Below, one piece after another: positions 56,101-63,495 of a stretch of 64,000 bases of DNA. A program made the translations under genes and the position numbers. The notes beneath the pieces were generated by a model. It was given only the letters and a program-made list of their open reading frames with translations, did no database searches and was not told the DNA's origin. Origin of the DNA: Stieleria varia (lineage in GTDB: Bacteria > Planctomycetota > Planctomycetia > Pirellulales > Pirellulaceae). The stretch covers positions 310,001 to 374,000 of the forward strand of contig NZ_CP151726.1 of the NCBI RefSeq assembly GCF_038443385.1. Reading direction: 5' to 3'. Numbering within the stretch: the first letter of the stretch is position 1; each line of letters opens with the position of its first letter.

Positions 56101-59100
56101 AGGATCATGCGAGGATTCTGGACCACGCCTGGCCAGACCCAGATGAAACTGGAGCAGCCGGTGACCGAAGACATGCGTGGCGGCTTTACTGTTCGGATGA
56201 CGATGGTGCACGACAATCGTATTCACGAACACTCTCAACGCATTCCCGTGGAATGGAACAACAAGAAGCTGTCCGTCAGTTGGGAACACATGGTTTCCAA
56301 ACTCGAACCGGGCAGCAAGGAGACTTGGACAGCGACCGTCACCGGCCCCGATGCAGAGAATCGATTCGCCGAGATGGTCGCCACCCTCTACGACGCGTCT
56401 CTGGATGCGTATCAGTCTCACACATGGTCCAGTACTTTCGGTGTGTTTTACCAAGACCATACGCGGATACGTTTGATGTTCGCCAATTCGTCAAAGAATT
56501 TCCATCGTGTGCATCAAACTTGGGGACAGCAGTATCTGGATCCCGCGCTCACCTATCGGCATTTCCTGCCGGAACTGACGTACAACTATCACGGGTTCCA
56601 AATGGCGCGCATGCGTCGGGGTGGATTCAGTACAGGCGCGCCCATGCCGATGGCGGCAGCCGAGGGGATGATGGATGGCGAAGCTGCCTCAGCGCCAATG
56701 GATGGTGTGGCGTTGTACTCCTCCGTCGCCCCGATGGCCAAAGCGACGGCCGAACAAGCATCGGGCCAGCAAGACGCCTCCCAGCCGGACTTGAACCAAG
56801 TCGCTCTGCGAAAGAACCTCAATGAGACCGCGTTCTTCTTTCCCCACTTGCTCTCCGACAAGGATGGCCAGGTGAAGCTCGAGTTCGAGATGCCCGAAGC
56901 GTTGACGGAGTGGAAATTCATGGGCTTTGCCCACGACAACGACCTGAGTGCCGGCCTACTGACCGGTTCGACCGTGACGCAAAAAGACATCATGGTCCAA
57001 CCAAACCCACCTCGATTCTTGCGAGACGGAGATCAGTTGGAATTCACGGTCAAGGTCAGCAACCTTTCGCCGACCCGTCAGACCGGCACGGTCCGCTTGA
57101 GTTTTCTCGATGCCCGCACCGAAGAGAGCATCGACGACCAAATCGCGAATCGTGACAGTGATCAAGACTTTGCGATCCCGGCTGGTTCCTCCGAAACATT
57201 TTCTTGGAAAATCAGCATCCCCGACGGCACGCCTTGGTTGATCTATCGCGCCGTCGCTTCGACTGGAAAACTCTCCGACGGACAACAAGACTTCCTGCCG
57301 GTCCTTTCCCGCCGTGTCTTGGTCACCGAATCGATGCAATTGCCGATTCGTGGCCAACAGACCAAGCAATTCGAGTTTGACAAACTACGAGACTCGGGGA
57401 ACTCGGATTCGCTGACGCACCAATCCTTGACCGTGCAGATGGCGTCCAATCCATCATGGTACGCCGTGATGGCGCTGCCCTACTTGATGGAATACCCCTA
57501 CGAGTGCAACGAACAAACATTCAATCGGATGTACGCCAACTCGCTGGCACAACACATCGCCGGTAGCGATGCACGGATAGAAAACGTGTTCGCCCAGTGG
57601 CGAGGGACGAAAGCACTGGACAGCCCACTGGAAAAGAACGCGGAGCTGAAGTCTGTCATGCTGCAGGAAACGCCTTGGCTGAGTGACGGCAAAGACGAAT
57701 CAGCCGCGCGACGCAACGTGGGGATATTGTTCGAAAAGAACCGCTTGGCTTCCGAGCTGAAATCGCAACTCAAGAAACTGACCGAAAACCAGTTGCCCGG
57801 CGGCGGATGGTCGTGGTTCCCCGGTGGTCGTGAAAACGAGTTCATCACCTTGTACATCACGACGGGATTCGGGCGTCTGAGGCACTTGGGTACCGACGTC
57901 GATGTCTCCGCAGCGGTCAAGGCTCTGGCATTCCTGGATGCGGAGATGACCGAGCGATACACTCGCATTGACGAGGGCAACCGAAAGGACAACCAGCTCA
58001 GTCCCCACGTCGCGTTCTATCTCTACGGTCGCACGTTCTTTCTGAAAGATCACCCCATCGACGACAGCAATCGCGTGGCGTTCGACTATTGGAAATCACA
58101 AGCTCAGAAATACTGGTTGGATCTGAACAACCGCCAATCGCAAGCCCACATCGCAGTTGCCCTCAAGCGACTGGGCGATGCACCCACGGCCAACGCCATC
58201 ATGCGATCGATCGATGAGCGTAGCGTGTCCGATGAAGAAATGGGCATGTACTGGCGAGACACCGAGCGTTCTTGGTGGTGGTACCGAGCACCGATCGAAA
58301 CACAAGCGATGATGATCGAGGCCTTCGATGAAGTCGCCGATGATGCGGAGTCGGTCGAGGCGTGCAAGGTTTGGTTGCTGAAACAAAAGCAAACGCGAGA
58401 CTGGAAGACCACCAAGGCAACCGCCGACGCCGTCTACGCGCTGCTGTTGCGGGGAACTGATCTGCTGAGAAGCACAGAATTGGTCATGGTCGAACTAGCC
58501 GGCGAGGCGGTTCAGCCTGAATCGGTGGAGGCAGGAACCGGCTACTACGAACAGAAATTTTTGGCCGGCGACATCAGCGCAGAGCAGAGCCAAGTCACCG
58601 TGATCAAGAAAGACCCCGGCGTGGCCTGGGGCAGCGTCCACTGGCAGTATTTGGAAAACATCGACAAGGTGACCACGCACTCCGATGGACCGCTGAGTTT
58701 GACGAAAGAGTATTCGATCAAGCGAAACACAGCGGACGGCCCCAAGTTGATTCCGATCACGGAAAATGAATCACCACAGGTGGGCGACGAACTGGTCGCC
58801 CGGATCGTCGTGAAGACGGATCGCGACATGGAGTACGTTCACTTGAGGGATCAACGTGGCAGTGGAACCGAGCCGGTCAATGTGCTTTCCGGGTACCGAT
58901 TCCAAGACGGGCTAGCGTACTACGAGTCCACTCAAGACACCGCCTCGCATTACTTCATCGATTACCTACCCAAAGGCACCTATGTCTTCGAGTACAGCGT
59001 GCGAGTGCAACATCGCGGGCAGTATCAAACCGGTCTGGCCAGCATCCAATGCATGTATGCCCCCGAGTTCAACAGCCACAGCGAAAGTGTCGAGCTGCGG

Positions 59101-59109
59101 GTACGGTGA
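53110..59109 (+). CDS. Alpha-2-macroglobulin family protein with thioester motif
   Basis: 1999 aa, ATG at 53110, with a signal peptide (MKRLFVPFLILATLLVVYRTHTAAEP) but no lipobox. The first 330 residues look helical (TPR-like). MG2-type domains follow (RTSFNSTVVNGFVLDAQSGEPIRGATVDAW, FFTDRSIYRPGQTIQYKGIC). A Met/Ala/Gly-rich stretch (about 1168-1225) fits the bait region. The A2M middle domain is NETAFFFPHLLSDKDGQVKLEFEMPEALTEWKF. The thioester motif CNEQ lies at about 1466-1469 (YPYECNEQTFNRMY), then an alpha-toroid (LPGGGWSWFPGG). Such proteins trap proteases that enter the periplasm. The usual partner pbpC is not next to it. Confidence 0.92.
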   Translation: MKRLFVPFLILATLLVVYRTHTAAEPQQPQEQQSQEQWTRVKDAMNQGLPKTAIEELAPIIERSKAESKFDEWIHAVTLQITLESNIEGNQPVERITRLEKAIETAPPETKAVMNTLLANWYWNHFRQNRWRYQQRTQSSGGGSDDIETWDLPRILAKVDEVFTTALSDKAALQQIPIERFGEVFVPGNVSDAYRPTLFDVLAHDALEFYTAGEQGGSKSQDYFEPAAESPIFSDTADFIAWEPETTDADSPTLRAIRLYQDLLRFHESDEDVTAFADNDLSRIVLASAKAVGAEKQDRYLASLRRLIERYDDHPVSALARHYLAQQHHNNEDFVLAHEIASVAVERFADSVGGRRCHNLIQQIEAKQLEVRTERVWNGDQPELLVDYRNITEVHFRIVRFDFETHIQSSQREPHYVYNNELQELLARPFLKSWSVELPATEDYKARIETLEPPAGLPPGSYLLIASGKQDFSLDENQISVVEIWVSDLALVVRTSFNSTVVNGFVLDAQSGEPIRGATVDAWIRQRDGRSTRSMSVRTDQSGFYEFQPTPRQQLTIHARHRNQSLSSDNVISVRARRDQEELVRATKFFTDRSIYRPGQTIQYKGICHSYNQADGDYKTSPNMPVTVALFDANNQEIHRQEHRCNAYGSFSGSFTAPADQLTGRMSIRVVNGPNGQAQVSVEQYKRPQFKTELDAPEVAAKLNEPVELTGHATAYSGAPMNGATVSYRVVREVRYPGWWYWRCWWAPPLANSQEISHGTTEVGDDGTYKISFVAKPDASVPLESEPTFRYTVFADVTDTTGETRSDSKTVQVGYTALAATLSTDSWLVSDSGVPLRIATKTLDGVGQAASGEIKIHVVQQPEEVIPPRLLASNQYYRGNTEPEKPDPSVPSSWELGELVEELSFETDAGGNAELKTKPLAPGIYRALLSTEDRFGKSVSAVVQFHVFDPDAKQFSAKLPSKFLVKDTTVQPGDTLVAIWGSGYTKARAYIEIEHEGRIMRGFWTTPGQTQMKLEQPVTEDMRGGFTVRMTMVHDNRIHEHSQRIPVEWNNKKLSVSWEHMVSKLEPGSKETWTATVTGPDAENRFAEMVATLYDASLDAYQSHTWSSTFGVFYQDHTRIRLMFANSSKNFHRVHQTWGQQYLDPALTYRHFLPELTYNYHGFQMARMRRGGFSTGAPMPMAAAEGMMDGEAASAPMDGVALYSSVAPMAKATAEQASGQQDASQPDLNQVALRKNLNETAFFFPHLLSDKDGQVKLEFEMPEALTEWKFMGFAHDNDLSAGLLTGSTVTQKDIMVQPNPPRFLRDGDQLEFTVKVSNLSPTRQTGTVRLSFLDARTEESIDDQIANRDSDQDFAIPAGSSETFSWKISIPDGTPWLIYRAVASTGKLSDGQQDFLPVLSRRVLVTESMQLPIRGQQTKQFEFDKLRDSGNSDSLTHQSLTVQMASNPSWYAVMALPYLMEYPYECNEQTFNRMYANSLAQHIAGSDARIENVFAQWRGTKALDSPLEKNAELKSVMLQETPWLSDGKDESAARRNVGILFEKNRLASELKSQLKKLTENQLPGGGWSWFPGGRENEFITLYITTGFGRLRHLGTDVDVSAAVKALAFLDAEMTERYTRIDEGNRKDNQLSPHVAFYLYGRTFFLKDHPIDDSNRVAFDYWKSQAQKYWLDLNNRQSQAHIAVALKRLGDAPTANAIMRSIDERSVSDEEMGMYWRDTERSWWWYRAPIETQAMMIEAFDEVADDAESVEACKVWLLKQKQTRDWKTTKATADAVYALLLRGTDLLRSTELVMVELAGEAVQPESVEAGTGYYEQKFLAGDISAEQSQVTVIKKDPGVAWGSVHWQYLENIDKVTTHSDGPLSLTKEYSIKRNTADGPKLIPITENESPQVGDELVARIVVKTDRDMEYVHLRDQRGSGTEPVNVLSGYRFQDGLAYYESTQDTASHYFIDYLPKGTYVFEYSVRVQHRGQYQTGLASIQCMYAPEFNSHSESVELRVR

Positions 59110-59134
59110 GCCACGGGCTCAGCGAGCACCCCGG

Positions 59135-59210
59135 GTTGGAGTCCAGGCTTCAGCCGCTCAGCACTGCACGCCCGCGTTGGAGTCCAGGCTTCAGCTGCTC
59201 AGCACTGCAC
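59135..59210. repeat. Direct repeat, two 35-bp copies
   Basis: Copies at 59135-59169 and 59176-59210, period 41 bp, beginning GTTGGAGTCCAGGCTTCAGC and ending CAGCACTGCAC, with one mismatch (C/T). Confidence 0.85.
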
Positions 59211-59336
59211 TCGCCACTTCACGTAGCAGCGTCTCTCGGGACGTGAAGTTTATTGCTGACGTCTTTGATTACCCATCTGTATGGGGACGGATTCGGGAAA
59301 GCGAAATTGGATCCCGCGAGGGATCGCAGAAGGTAG

Positions 59337-59364
59337 CCACGGGTCGCCGAAGGCGCACCCGTGG
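59337..59364. repeat. Small palindrome with a GCCGAAGGC core
   Basis: CCACGGGT and ACCCGTGG form the stem; the core TCGCCGAAGGCGC has the same layout as the TCGCGAAGCGC hairpins in the 1.2-2.05 kb array. Confidence 0.8.
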
Positions 59365-59385
59365 TATGCGACGCCCCTGTTGAAT

Positions 59386-59444
59386 CGACCCCGCAGGGTG
59401 TCGCAGACTTCTCAGAATCTGGGCTGCGACACCCTGCGGGGTCG
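59386..59444. repeat. Perfect 21-bp inverted repeat
   Basis: Arms 59386-59406 (CGACCCCGCAGGGTGTCGCA plus G) and 59424-59444 are exact complements, with a loop of 17 bases. No T run follows. Confidence 0.9.
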
Positions 59445-59764
59445 GTTCGCGTCAGGCCGACTCAACCGGCGATGGTCGCTGCGCTATATCGCCGGCTACC
59501 GTCTGCGACCGCTTCACGGTCATATGCAGCAAAAATTCTATTCACGTTCTCCGAGACGCTCACCTCAGCGAGCGAAGCGAGCAGTCCCATGTGCCGCAGC
59601 CCAAACAACCAAGCACGACGCGCAAGCAAGTGAATCTAACGAATCACTCACGATCGCTTCGGACACGATCCGAGGGACACAGCACTTTGCTGCGTTGGTC
59701 AAACGTGTCGATTGATGTTGGCCATGGAGCATGAAAACTTCCTCTGCGCGTGACCGCTTCCAGG

Positions 59765-59851
59765 TGCGGAGGCAGCGACAGCATAAAGCGTGGGGCGTCA
59801 GCCTCACGTCCAACCGACAATCATCCCATCAAGCTGCGGAGGCAGCGACAG
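59765..59851. repeat. Direct repeat, two 17-bp copies
   Basis: TGCGGAGGCAGCGACAG occurs at 59765-59781 and 59835-59851, 70 bp apart. Confidence 0.8.
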
Positions 59852-59857
59852 ATACTG

Positions 59858-60262
59858 CTAATTTCGTAAGATGGGACTCCCCTCCAGGTCCGAGCCGAAG
59901 TCCTGCGATTGCTTCCCAGCATCTCCAGGCTCACCCTTTTGCTGGGACCGTTGAATTCTCCGCAGAGTCTCACACACTTCTTCCAAACGCGGGCACTCTT
60001 CCCATCGTTTCCGCCGGCGAAACTCCAGCAGCGCTTCTGCCACTTTCGTGCGTTTCCAAATGGGCATGCCGTCGGCTTTGACGCTAATCAGGTACGCAAC
60101 AACATGCTCGCCATCAAACTTCCACCGCTCGCGCTGGGCAATCTGGTGATGCCGTCGCAACTTCGCGTACCAGATTGCTGGCCAGTCCGGTTTTCCTGAA
60201 GCGAGAACGATATCAAGAGCCCTACCGTGCCCACTATCCCGCCTGCTCTCAAATCTTGTCAT
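59858..60262 (-). pseudogene. Truncated integron integrase-like ORF (N-terminal part only)
   Basis: 134 aa from the ATG at 60262; a GTG at 60295 is also in frame. The sequence DWPAIWYAKLRRHHQIAQRE...DGEHVVAYLISVKADGMPIWKRTKVAEALLEFRRRKR resembles, from memory, the N-terminal region of planctomycete integron-type tyrosine recombinases. The catalytic domain with the R-H-R-Y residues is absent; the frame stops at 59858 and nothing like it is seen further left. Position and strand fit an intI: divergent from the cassettes, 262 bp before the first cassette junction. It could instead be a whole small protein of unknown function. The integrase assignment is inferred. Confidence 0.5.
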
Positions 60263-60353
60263 TGCATGCCCCTCGAATCGGAAATCCAAATGCACAAAAT
60301 GTCAGTGCTGTCAGAATGCAAGCCCTGTCAAGCGGTGTCACCCCCACCCGAGA

Positions 60354-60382
60354 TTGTATTCAAAACTGCAACTGCCTAGAAT
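60354..60382 (+). promoter_or_regulatory. Candidate cassette promoter (Pc-like)
   Basis: TTGTAT, 17-base spacer, TAGAAT: the -10 box matches the sigma-70 consensus in 5 of 6 and the -35 in 4 of 6. It points towards the cassettes and lies about 140 bp before the first cassette junction, where a Pc promoter is expected. Confidence 0.4.
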
Positions 60383-60519
60383 GCTAGGCGTTCTTATTGG
60401 TCAGTTGCTGTGAAGCCTGAGCAAAACCAGTCAACAGCCAATAAGTCCGGGAGAAATCGAGGCGTAACCGCCCATAAAGCGTCAAATAACCAACCGCCAA
60501 GTCCTGACTCCCCCTAATT

Positions 60520-60532
60520 ACAAGTTCGTCGA
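60520..60532 (+). other. Candidate attI site, junction with the first cassette
   Basis: AAG|TTCGTCGAA: the presumed exchange point is after G60524. The eight bases GTTCGTCG are the exact reverse complement of the R'' box CGACGAAC (61102-61109) at the end of the first cassette, which marks this as the cassette's 5' boundary. The sequence to the left is then attI. Confidence 0.6.
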
Positions 60533-60560
60533 ATAGGGCATTTCGCAGAATCTCAGTTTC

Positions 60561-61100
60561 ATGCTTTCACGCCTCCGTCGATCAATTACGCTCATCCGCC
60601 AGCGGTTAACTAACTCGGTATTCCTGGAACGTGACGACGTCTCTCGCGCGTTCATGATCCGGAGTCTGGACCGACCTGAGCTCTCAGAGACGCTTCCATA
60701 TACGTGGAAGGGCGAGTCATTTTTCCGGTTCTGGAACGCGACGCTCGACTTGGAAGTGACAACATCACATGGAACGCTAAACGAAGCGCAGAACCAAGCA
60801 GTGTTGGCAGCTACGACGTGCGACGCCCCGATGATCAAGCAAGATTCTCTCGATCAAATTGCCGATTGGTTCAACGCAACCTATGCTAATCACGAAATCC
60901 TTGTGGATGACGAGATCCACAATGCCCCGCTTCGGACACATGATGACGTAGTCGCAAAGGTTTCACTGCCGCGTGTAGTCATTGATTTATCGGAGACAGC
61001 GGTGCCTGGTCGCTTTGAGCTGCATTTTCCATGGAGAACTCACAACTTTTACGACTTCACTGTGGATGTTAACTTATGGGCAGTCCAGGGTAAGACATGA
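60561..61100 (+). CDS. Cassette 1 protein, unknown
   Basis: 179 aa, ATG at 60561, 36 bp into the cassette (60525-61205), as is usual for cassette genes. It is soluble, with no signal peptide and no recognised domain; a beta-rich pattern (SETLPYTWKGESFFRFWNATLDLEVTTSHG, VVAKVSLPRVVIDLSETAVPGRFELHFPW) alternates with helices. Its stop at 61098-61100 lies directly before the attC site. Function unknown. Confidence 0.65.
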   Translation: MLSRLRRSITLIRQRLTNSVFLERDDVSRAFMIRSLDRPELSETLPYTWKGESFFRFWNATLDLEVTTSHGTLNEAQNQAVLAATTCDAPMIKQDSLDQIADWFNATYANHEILVDDEIHNAPLRTHDDVVAKVSLPRVVIDLSETAVPGRFELHFPWRTHNFYDFTVDVNLWAVQGKT

Positions 61101-61101
61101 C

Positions 61102-61210
61102 CGACGAACCATGTGGTGCAACGGAGGACGGGTGGTGCGTTTTTTTGTCTGCTTGCACGTCGTTTGCCCGTCCCCGCTGATCACCGCCGATCAACGCGGC
61201 TAGCGTTCGA
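61102..61210 (+). other. attC site of cassette 1 (diverged)
   Basis: The R'' box CGACGAAC is the reverse complement of the cassette's own start. The stem GGTGCAACGGAGGACGGG pairs imperfectly with CCCGTCCCCGCTGATCACC, with extrahelical bases. The 3' end GCG|TTCGAG gives the junction at 61205/61206. About 16 extra bases between the stem and the 3' core make it longer than the other attC sites here. Confidence 0.6.
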
Positions 61211-61270
61211 GTACAGTGTGGAGGCAGAGACGGAGCGGAGTTCTTGATGAACCCACGGTCGAGTTGACCG

Positions 61271-61319
61271 GGTACAATGGCAACGAGCGACGCTGGTTCC
61301 GGCCGTCGCTCCTTGTACC
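61271..61319. repeat. Nested hairpin in an ORF-less cassette
   Basis: Outer arms GGTACAA and TTGTACC, inner arms GAGCGACG and CGTCGCTC. It lies within the segment 61206-61406, which is bounded like a cassette but has no ORF. Confidence 0.7.
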
Positions 61320-61324
61320 GCGAT

Positions 61325-61410
61325 GATCCATGTCGATGCACCCAAGCCGCGGGTGTTGTCGTTACGCACCACAAGAGACCACCGCCGCGGCTGGGTGATC
61401 TCTGCGTTAC
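61325..61410 (+). other. attC site of the ORF-less cassette (R'' box degenerate)
   Basis: GATGCACCCAAGCCGCGG (61335-61352) pairs with CCGCGGCTGGGTGATC (61385-61400), with the extra G and A bulges typical of attC. The 3' core GCG|TTACG gives a junction at 61406/61407. The expected R'' box matching the start TTCGAG is not visible, so the site may be damaged. Confidence 0.6.
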
Positions 61411-61422
61411 GTGACGAAAACG

Positions 61423-62247
61423 ATGGACGAAATCGACCGCCAGAATCAGCGTGAAGACAAGCTCTACGAGCAGCTACTAGCATCACCCGTGGTCGAGTTG
61501 GCGGGAGTTGTCAGCCCAAGCGGTGTCGGTGCGGGCAAGTCTCGCGGACAACAACTGTGGTCACTGTTGCTTTCGTTTGACGCTTGGCGGATCAACGGTG
61601 GACCGATTCGCACGGAATCGCTCACGATTCGCCGCCGCGTCACGGACGATGAACTTCGCGAATTCCAGTCAGCCATTGATGCCGAAACGGTTGTCCGAAT
61701 TCGTGCCCGCGTCGCAGAAGACAATGTCTTCGGCTTTGTGCAAGCCTATATTGAAGAGCATATAGGGCTCGCGGATGACCGCGAGCTTCAGGCACGATTG
61801 GACGAACTCCAAAAACCGAAGACCGTCGAGGACGACCAGTTTGGCACATTCACGTTTGATCGTCGTGTCTCATGGTACTCTGCACAAGTCGAGTGGGTGG
61901 GCGAAACGATTGATCTCACGCTCAACGCCGAAGAACCGGATGAGATCAAGTCATGTTTGAAGATCGCTCGCGACCTGTGGTCGCAGCAATCGTCATGGAA
62001 AACTCGCGTCGACGATTACGCCGTTCAAGAACTGTTGGCACTCAAGAACGATACGTGGCTTGGTGATGACGAAACCGAATTGTCACCAGAGGAATTCAAG
62101 AGCAAGATGACGTTGCAGTCGATCTCCATCTACCCAGATGACGACTTTGACTTCTGGCATGATGACGGCGATTTATTCTGGGGCCACTCGATACAGGTGT
62201 CTGGTAGTCTCGCTGGCGGTCCCACCTCCGCCGACATCCCCGGATAG
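61423..62247 (+). CDS. Cassette protein with DUF2262 domain
   Basis: 274 aa from the ATG at 61423; a GTG at 61411 is in frame, 4 bp after the cassette junction. The C-terminal half, from DDQFGTFTFDRRVSWYSAQVEWVGETIDLTL through QELLALKNDTWLGDDETELSPEEFKSKMTLQSI to FWHDDGDLFWGHSIQVSGSL, matches the DUF2262 family as I recall it. The N-terminal 125 residues are unrecognised. Function unknown; DUF2262 proteins often lie in mobile or toxin-immunity settings. Its stop lies 1 bp before the TCACGTAAC box of the attC. Confidence 0.78.
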   Translation: MDEIDRQNQREDKLYEQLLASPVVELAGVVSPSGVGAGKSRGQQLWSLLLSFDAWRINGGPIRTESLTIRRRVTDDELREFQSAIDAETVVRIRARVAEDNVFGFVQAYIEEHIGLADDRELQARLDELQKPKTVEDDQFGTFTFDRRVSWYSAQVEWVGETIDLTLNAEEPDEIKSCLKIARDLWSQQSSWKTRVDDYAVQELLALKNDTWLGDDETELSPEEFKSKMTLQSISIYPDDDFDFWHDDGDLFWGHSIQVSGSLAGGPTSADIPG

Positions 62248-62340
62248 TCACGTAACAACACAATGCACCCGAGCGGGCGAACTAGGTGTTTTTGAAATGG
62301 ACAGTCAACCGCGCCCGCCGGGTGATTGTGAGCGTTATGT
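62248..62340 (+). other. attC site of the DUF2262 cassette
   Basis: The R'' box CACGTAAC (preceded by GT) is, over ten bases, the reverse complement of this cassette's start GTTACGTGAC (61406-61415). CACAATGCACCCGAGCGGGC (62259-62278) pairs with CGCCCGCCGGGTGATTGTG (62312-62330), leaving single extrahelical G and A on one arm, the attC hallmark. The 3' core is GCG|TTATG. Confidence 0.9.
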
Positions 62341-62366
62341 CGCTAACTTCGCCGCAGGCCGATGCG

Positions 62367-62873
62367 ATGACTGACACTGACTACTCTGCGGTGATTGACG
62401 AATTCGATCGGCATGTCCGCAACTATTTCGCCTACCTCGAAACCGAATACGGCTTTGCTGCATCGCCGACCCGAACTCGCGACATACACGAACCTCGCGA
62501 CGCTGGTGTGTCCATACGCTACAAGACCGATGCCGTCGGCATTACGATCGGATTGTCTTTGATTGGTGCCGGGATCGCTGTCACGTTCAAGAATCTGAAT
62601 TGGATCGACATCCCGAAGAACAAACGTGTGAAATACGTGTCACTTGATTCTGTGATCGCGTATCGAACGACCGGAACTGCCAAGTCCCTACTGCATGAAT
62701 TGACCTCAGCACGTCGCAAATACTGGCCGGATGGATTCCTGATCAACAACATGGAATTGGCTATTCAATCACTCGCATCTCAACTAAAACAACACGCAGC
62801 CGATATTATCAGCGGGGATTTGTCATCCTTGCCGGACATCGCTGCTCTTGATCGCGGACAAATCGCAACATAA
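62367..62873 (+). CDS. Cassette protein, unknown
   Basis: 168 aa from the ATG at 62367, which has AGG about 11 bases upstream; an ATG at 62337 lies within the attC core and is less likely. A central apolar segment (AVGITIGLSLIGAGIAVTF) could be a membrane helix or a buried strand. It is otherwise soluble, with no recognised domain. Its stop (62871-62873) lies within the R'' box of its attC, as often seen in integron cassettes. Confidence 0.65.
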   Translation: MTDTDYSAVIDEFDRHVRNYFAYLETEYGFAASPTRTRDIHEPRDAGVSIRYKTDAVGITIGLSLIGAGIAVTFKNLNWIDIPKNKRVKYVSLDSVIAYRTTGTAKSLLHELTSARRKYWPDGFLINNMELAIQSLASQLKQHAADIISGDLSSLPDIAALDRGQIAT

Positions 62874-62961
62874 CCAACGGGTGAACGCGAGCCGGAATCG
62901 GCCGGGTGGCTCGCTTCGCTCGGCAACGTTTACTCCCGGCCGCGTTACCCAAAACGTTCGT
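62868..62961 (+). other. attC site of the cassette at 62335-62955
   Basis: The R'' box ACATAAC is the reverse complement of the cassette start GTTATGT. GGGTGAACGCGAGCCGG (62879-62895) pairs with CCCGGCCGCGTTACCC (62935-62950), with extrahelical G and A. The 3' core is ACG|TTCGTGG. Confidence 0.88.
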
Positions 62962-62973
62962 GGATCAAAGACC

Positions 62974-63360
62974 TTGGCACCGCTCGAATTACCGTTTGAC
63001 CCCAAGTCTTTCCCTTGGCCACGTGATTGGCAAGCGATTCCACCAGGCTTCGAAGAGGCTTCCGCCGATGCCTTAGGGCACATGGAAACATTTGGAACCT
63101 ATGAGGTCCCAGCGATCAATTTCGTTTCGGAACTTCGACGAGAGATATGTGCGGATCACCCATTATTCCACCGATGCTTTATTGCGATTGCATGTATTAC
63201 GATTGACCCTGACGATGTTCTGTTCTTCACGGACGATCCAAACGAACCATTCGCGTTCGTTCACCTAACGTGGCACATTGAACGAACCGCAAACTTTCCC
63301 TGGTGCCGCACGTTCGCGACAATTGACTCATTCCTTGAACATTGCTCTGATGGGAGCTGA
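62974..63360 (+). CDS. Cassette protein, unknown
   Basis: 128 aa from a TTG at 62974, the first in-frame start after the cassette junction; the frame is open to 62848, but that would run through the attC of the previous cassette. Soluble, rich in aromatics (FDPKSFPWPRDWQAIPPGF, FVHLTWHIERTANFPWCRTFATIDSFLEHC). No domain recognised. The true start is uncertain; an ATG at 63082 would shorten it. Confidence 0.5.
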   Translation: MAPLELPFDPKSFPWPRDWQAIPPGFEEASADALGHMETFGTYEVPAINFVSELRREICADHPLFHRCFIAIACITIDPDDVLFFTDDPNEPFAFVHLTWHIERTANFPWCRTFATIDSFLEHCSDGS

Positions 63361-63377
63361 GACGTTCGCCAACAGAT

Positions 63378-63467
63378 CCACGAACAATCCGATGAACCCA
63401 AGCGGCGGATCGGGCGTTTCCTGACTACAACATTTTTCGCCGCCGCTGGGTTATCGGTAGCGTTCGT
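63378..63467 (+). other. attC site of the cassette at 62956-63462
   Basis: The R'' box CCACGAAC is the exact reverse complement of this cassette's start GTTCGTGG (62955-62962). CCGATGAACCCAAGCGGCGG (63389-63408) pairs with CCGCCGCTGGGTTATCGG (63440-63457), with extrahelical G and A. The 3' core is GCG|TTCG. Confidence 0.9.
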
Positions 63468-63495
63468 CGCATCGACATTTTGGCACGAAAATACA

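Larger units (their letters stand above)
59110..59857. other. Gene-free region rich in repeats between the A2M gene and the integron
   Basis: 748 bp with no ORF of protein character. It contains the repeats listed separately (59135-59210, 59337-59364, 59386-59444, 59765-59851) and further short GAA-loop palindromes. It may be a decayed piece of the integrase gene, whose catalytic part should lie here, but no recombinase motif was recognised in any frame. Confidence 0.5.

Noticed and set aside
60388-60395. GCGTTCTT as the attI exchange point
   Set aside because: The bases after it do not match the R'' box of the first cassette, whereas those at 60525 do.
62848-62973. Upstream TTG start for the cassette gene ending at 63360
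   Set aside because: It would run through the attC palindrome of the previous cassette.
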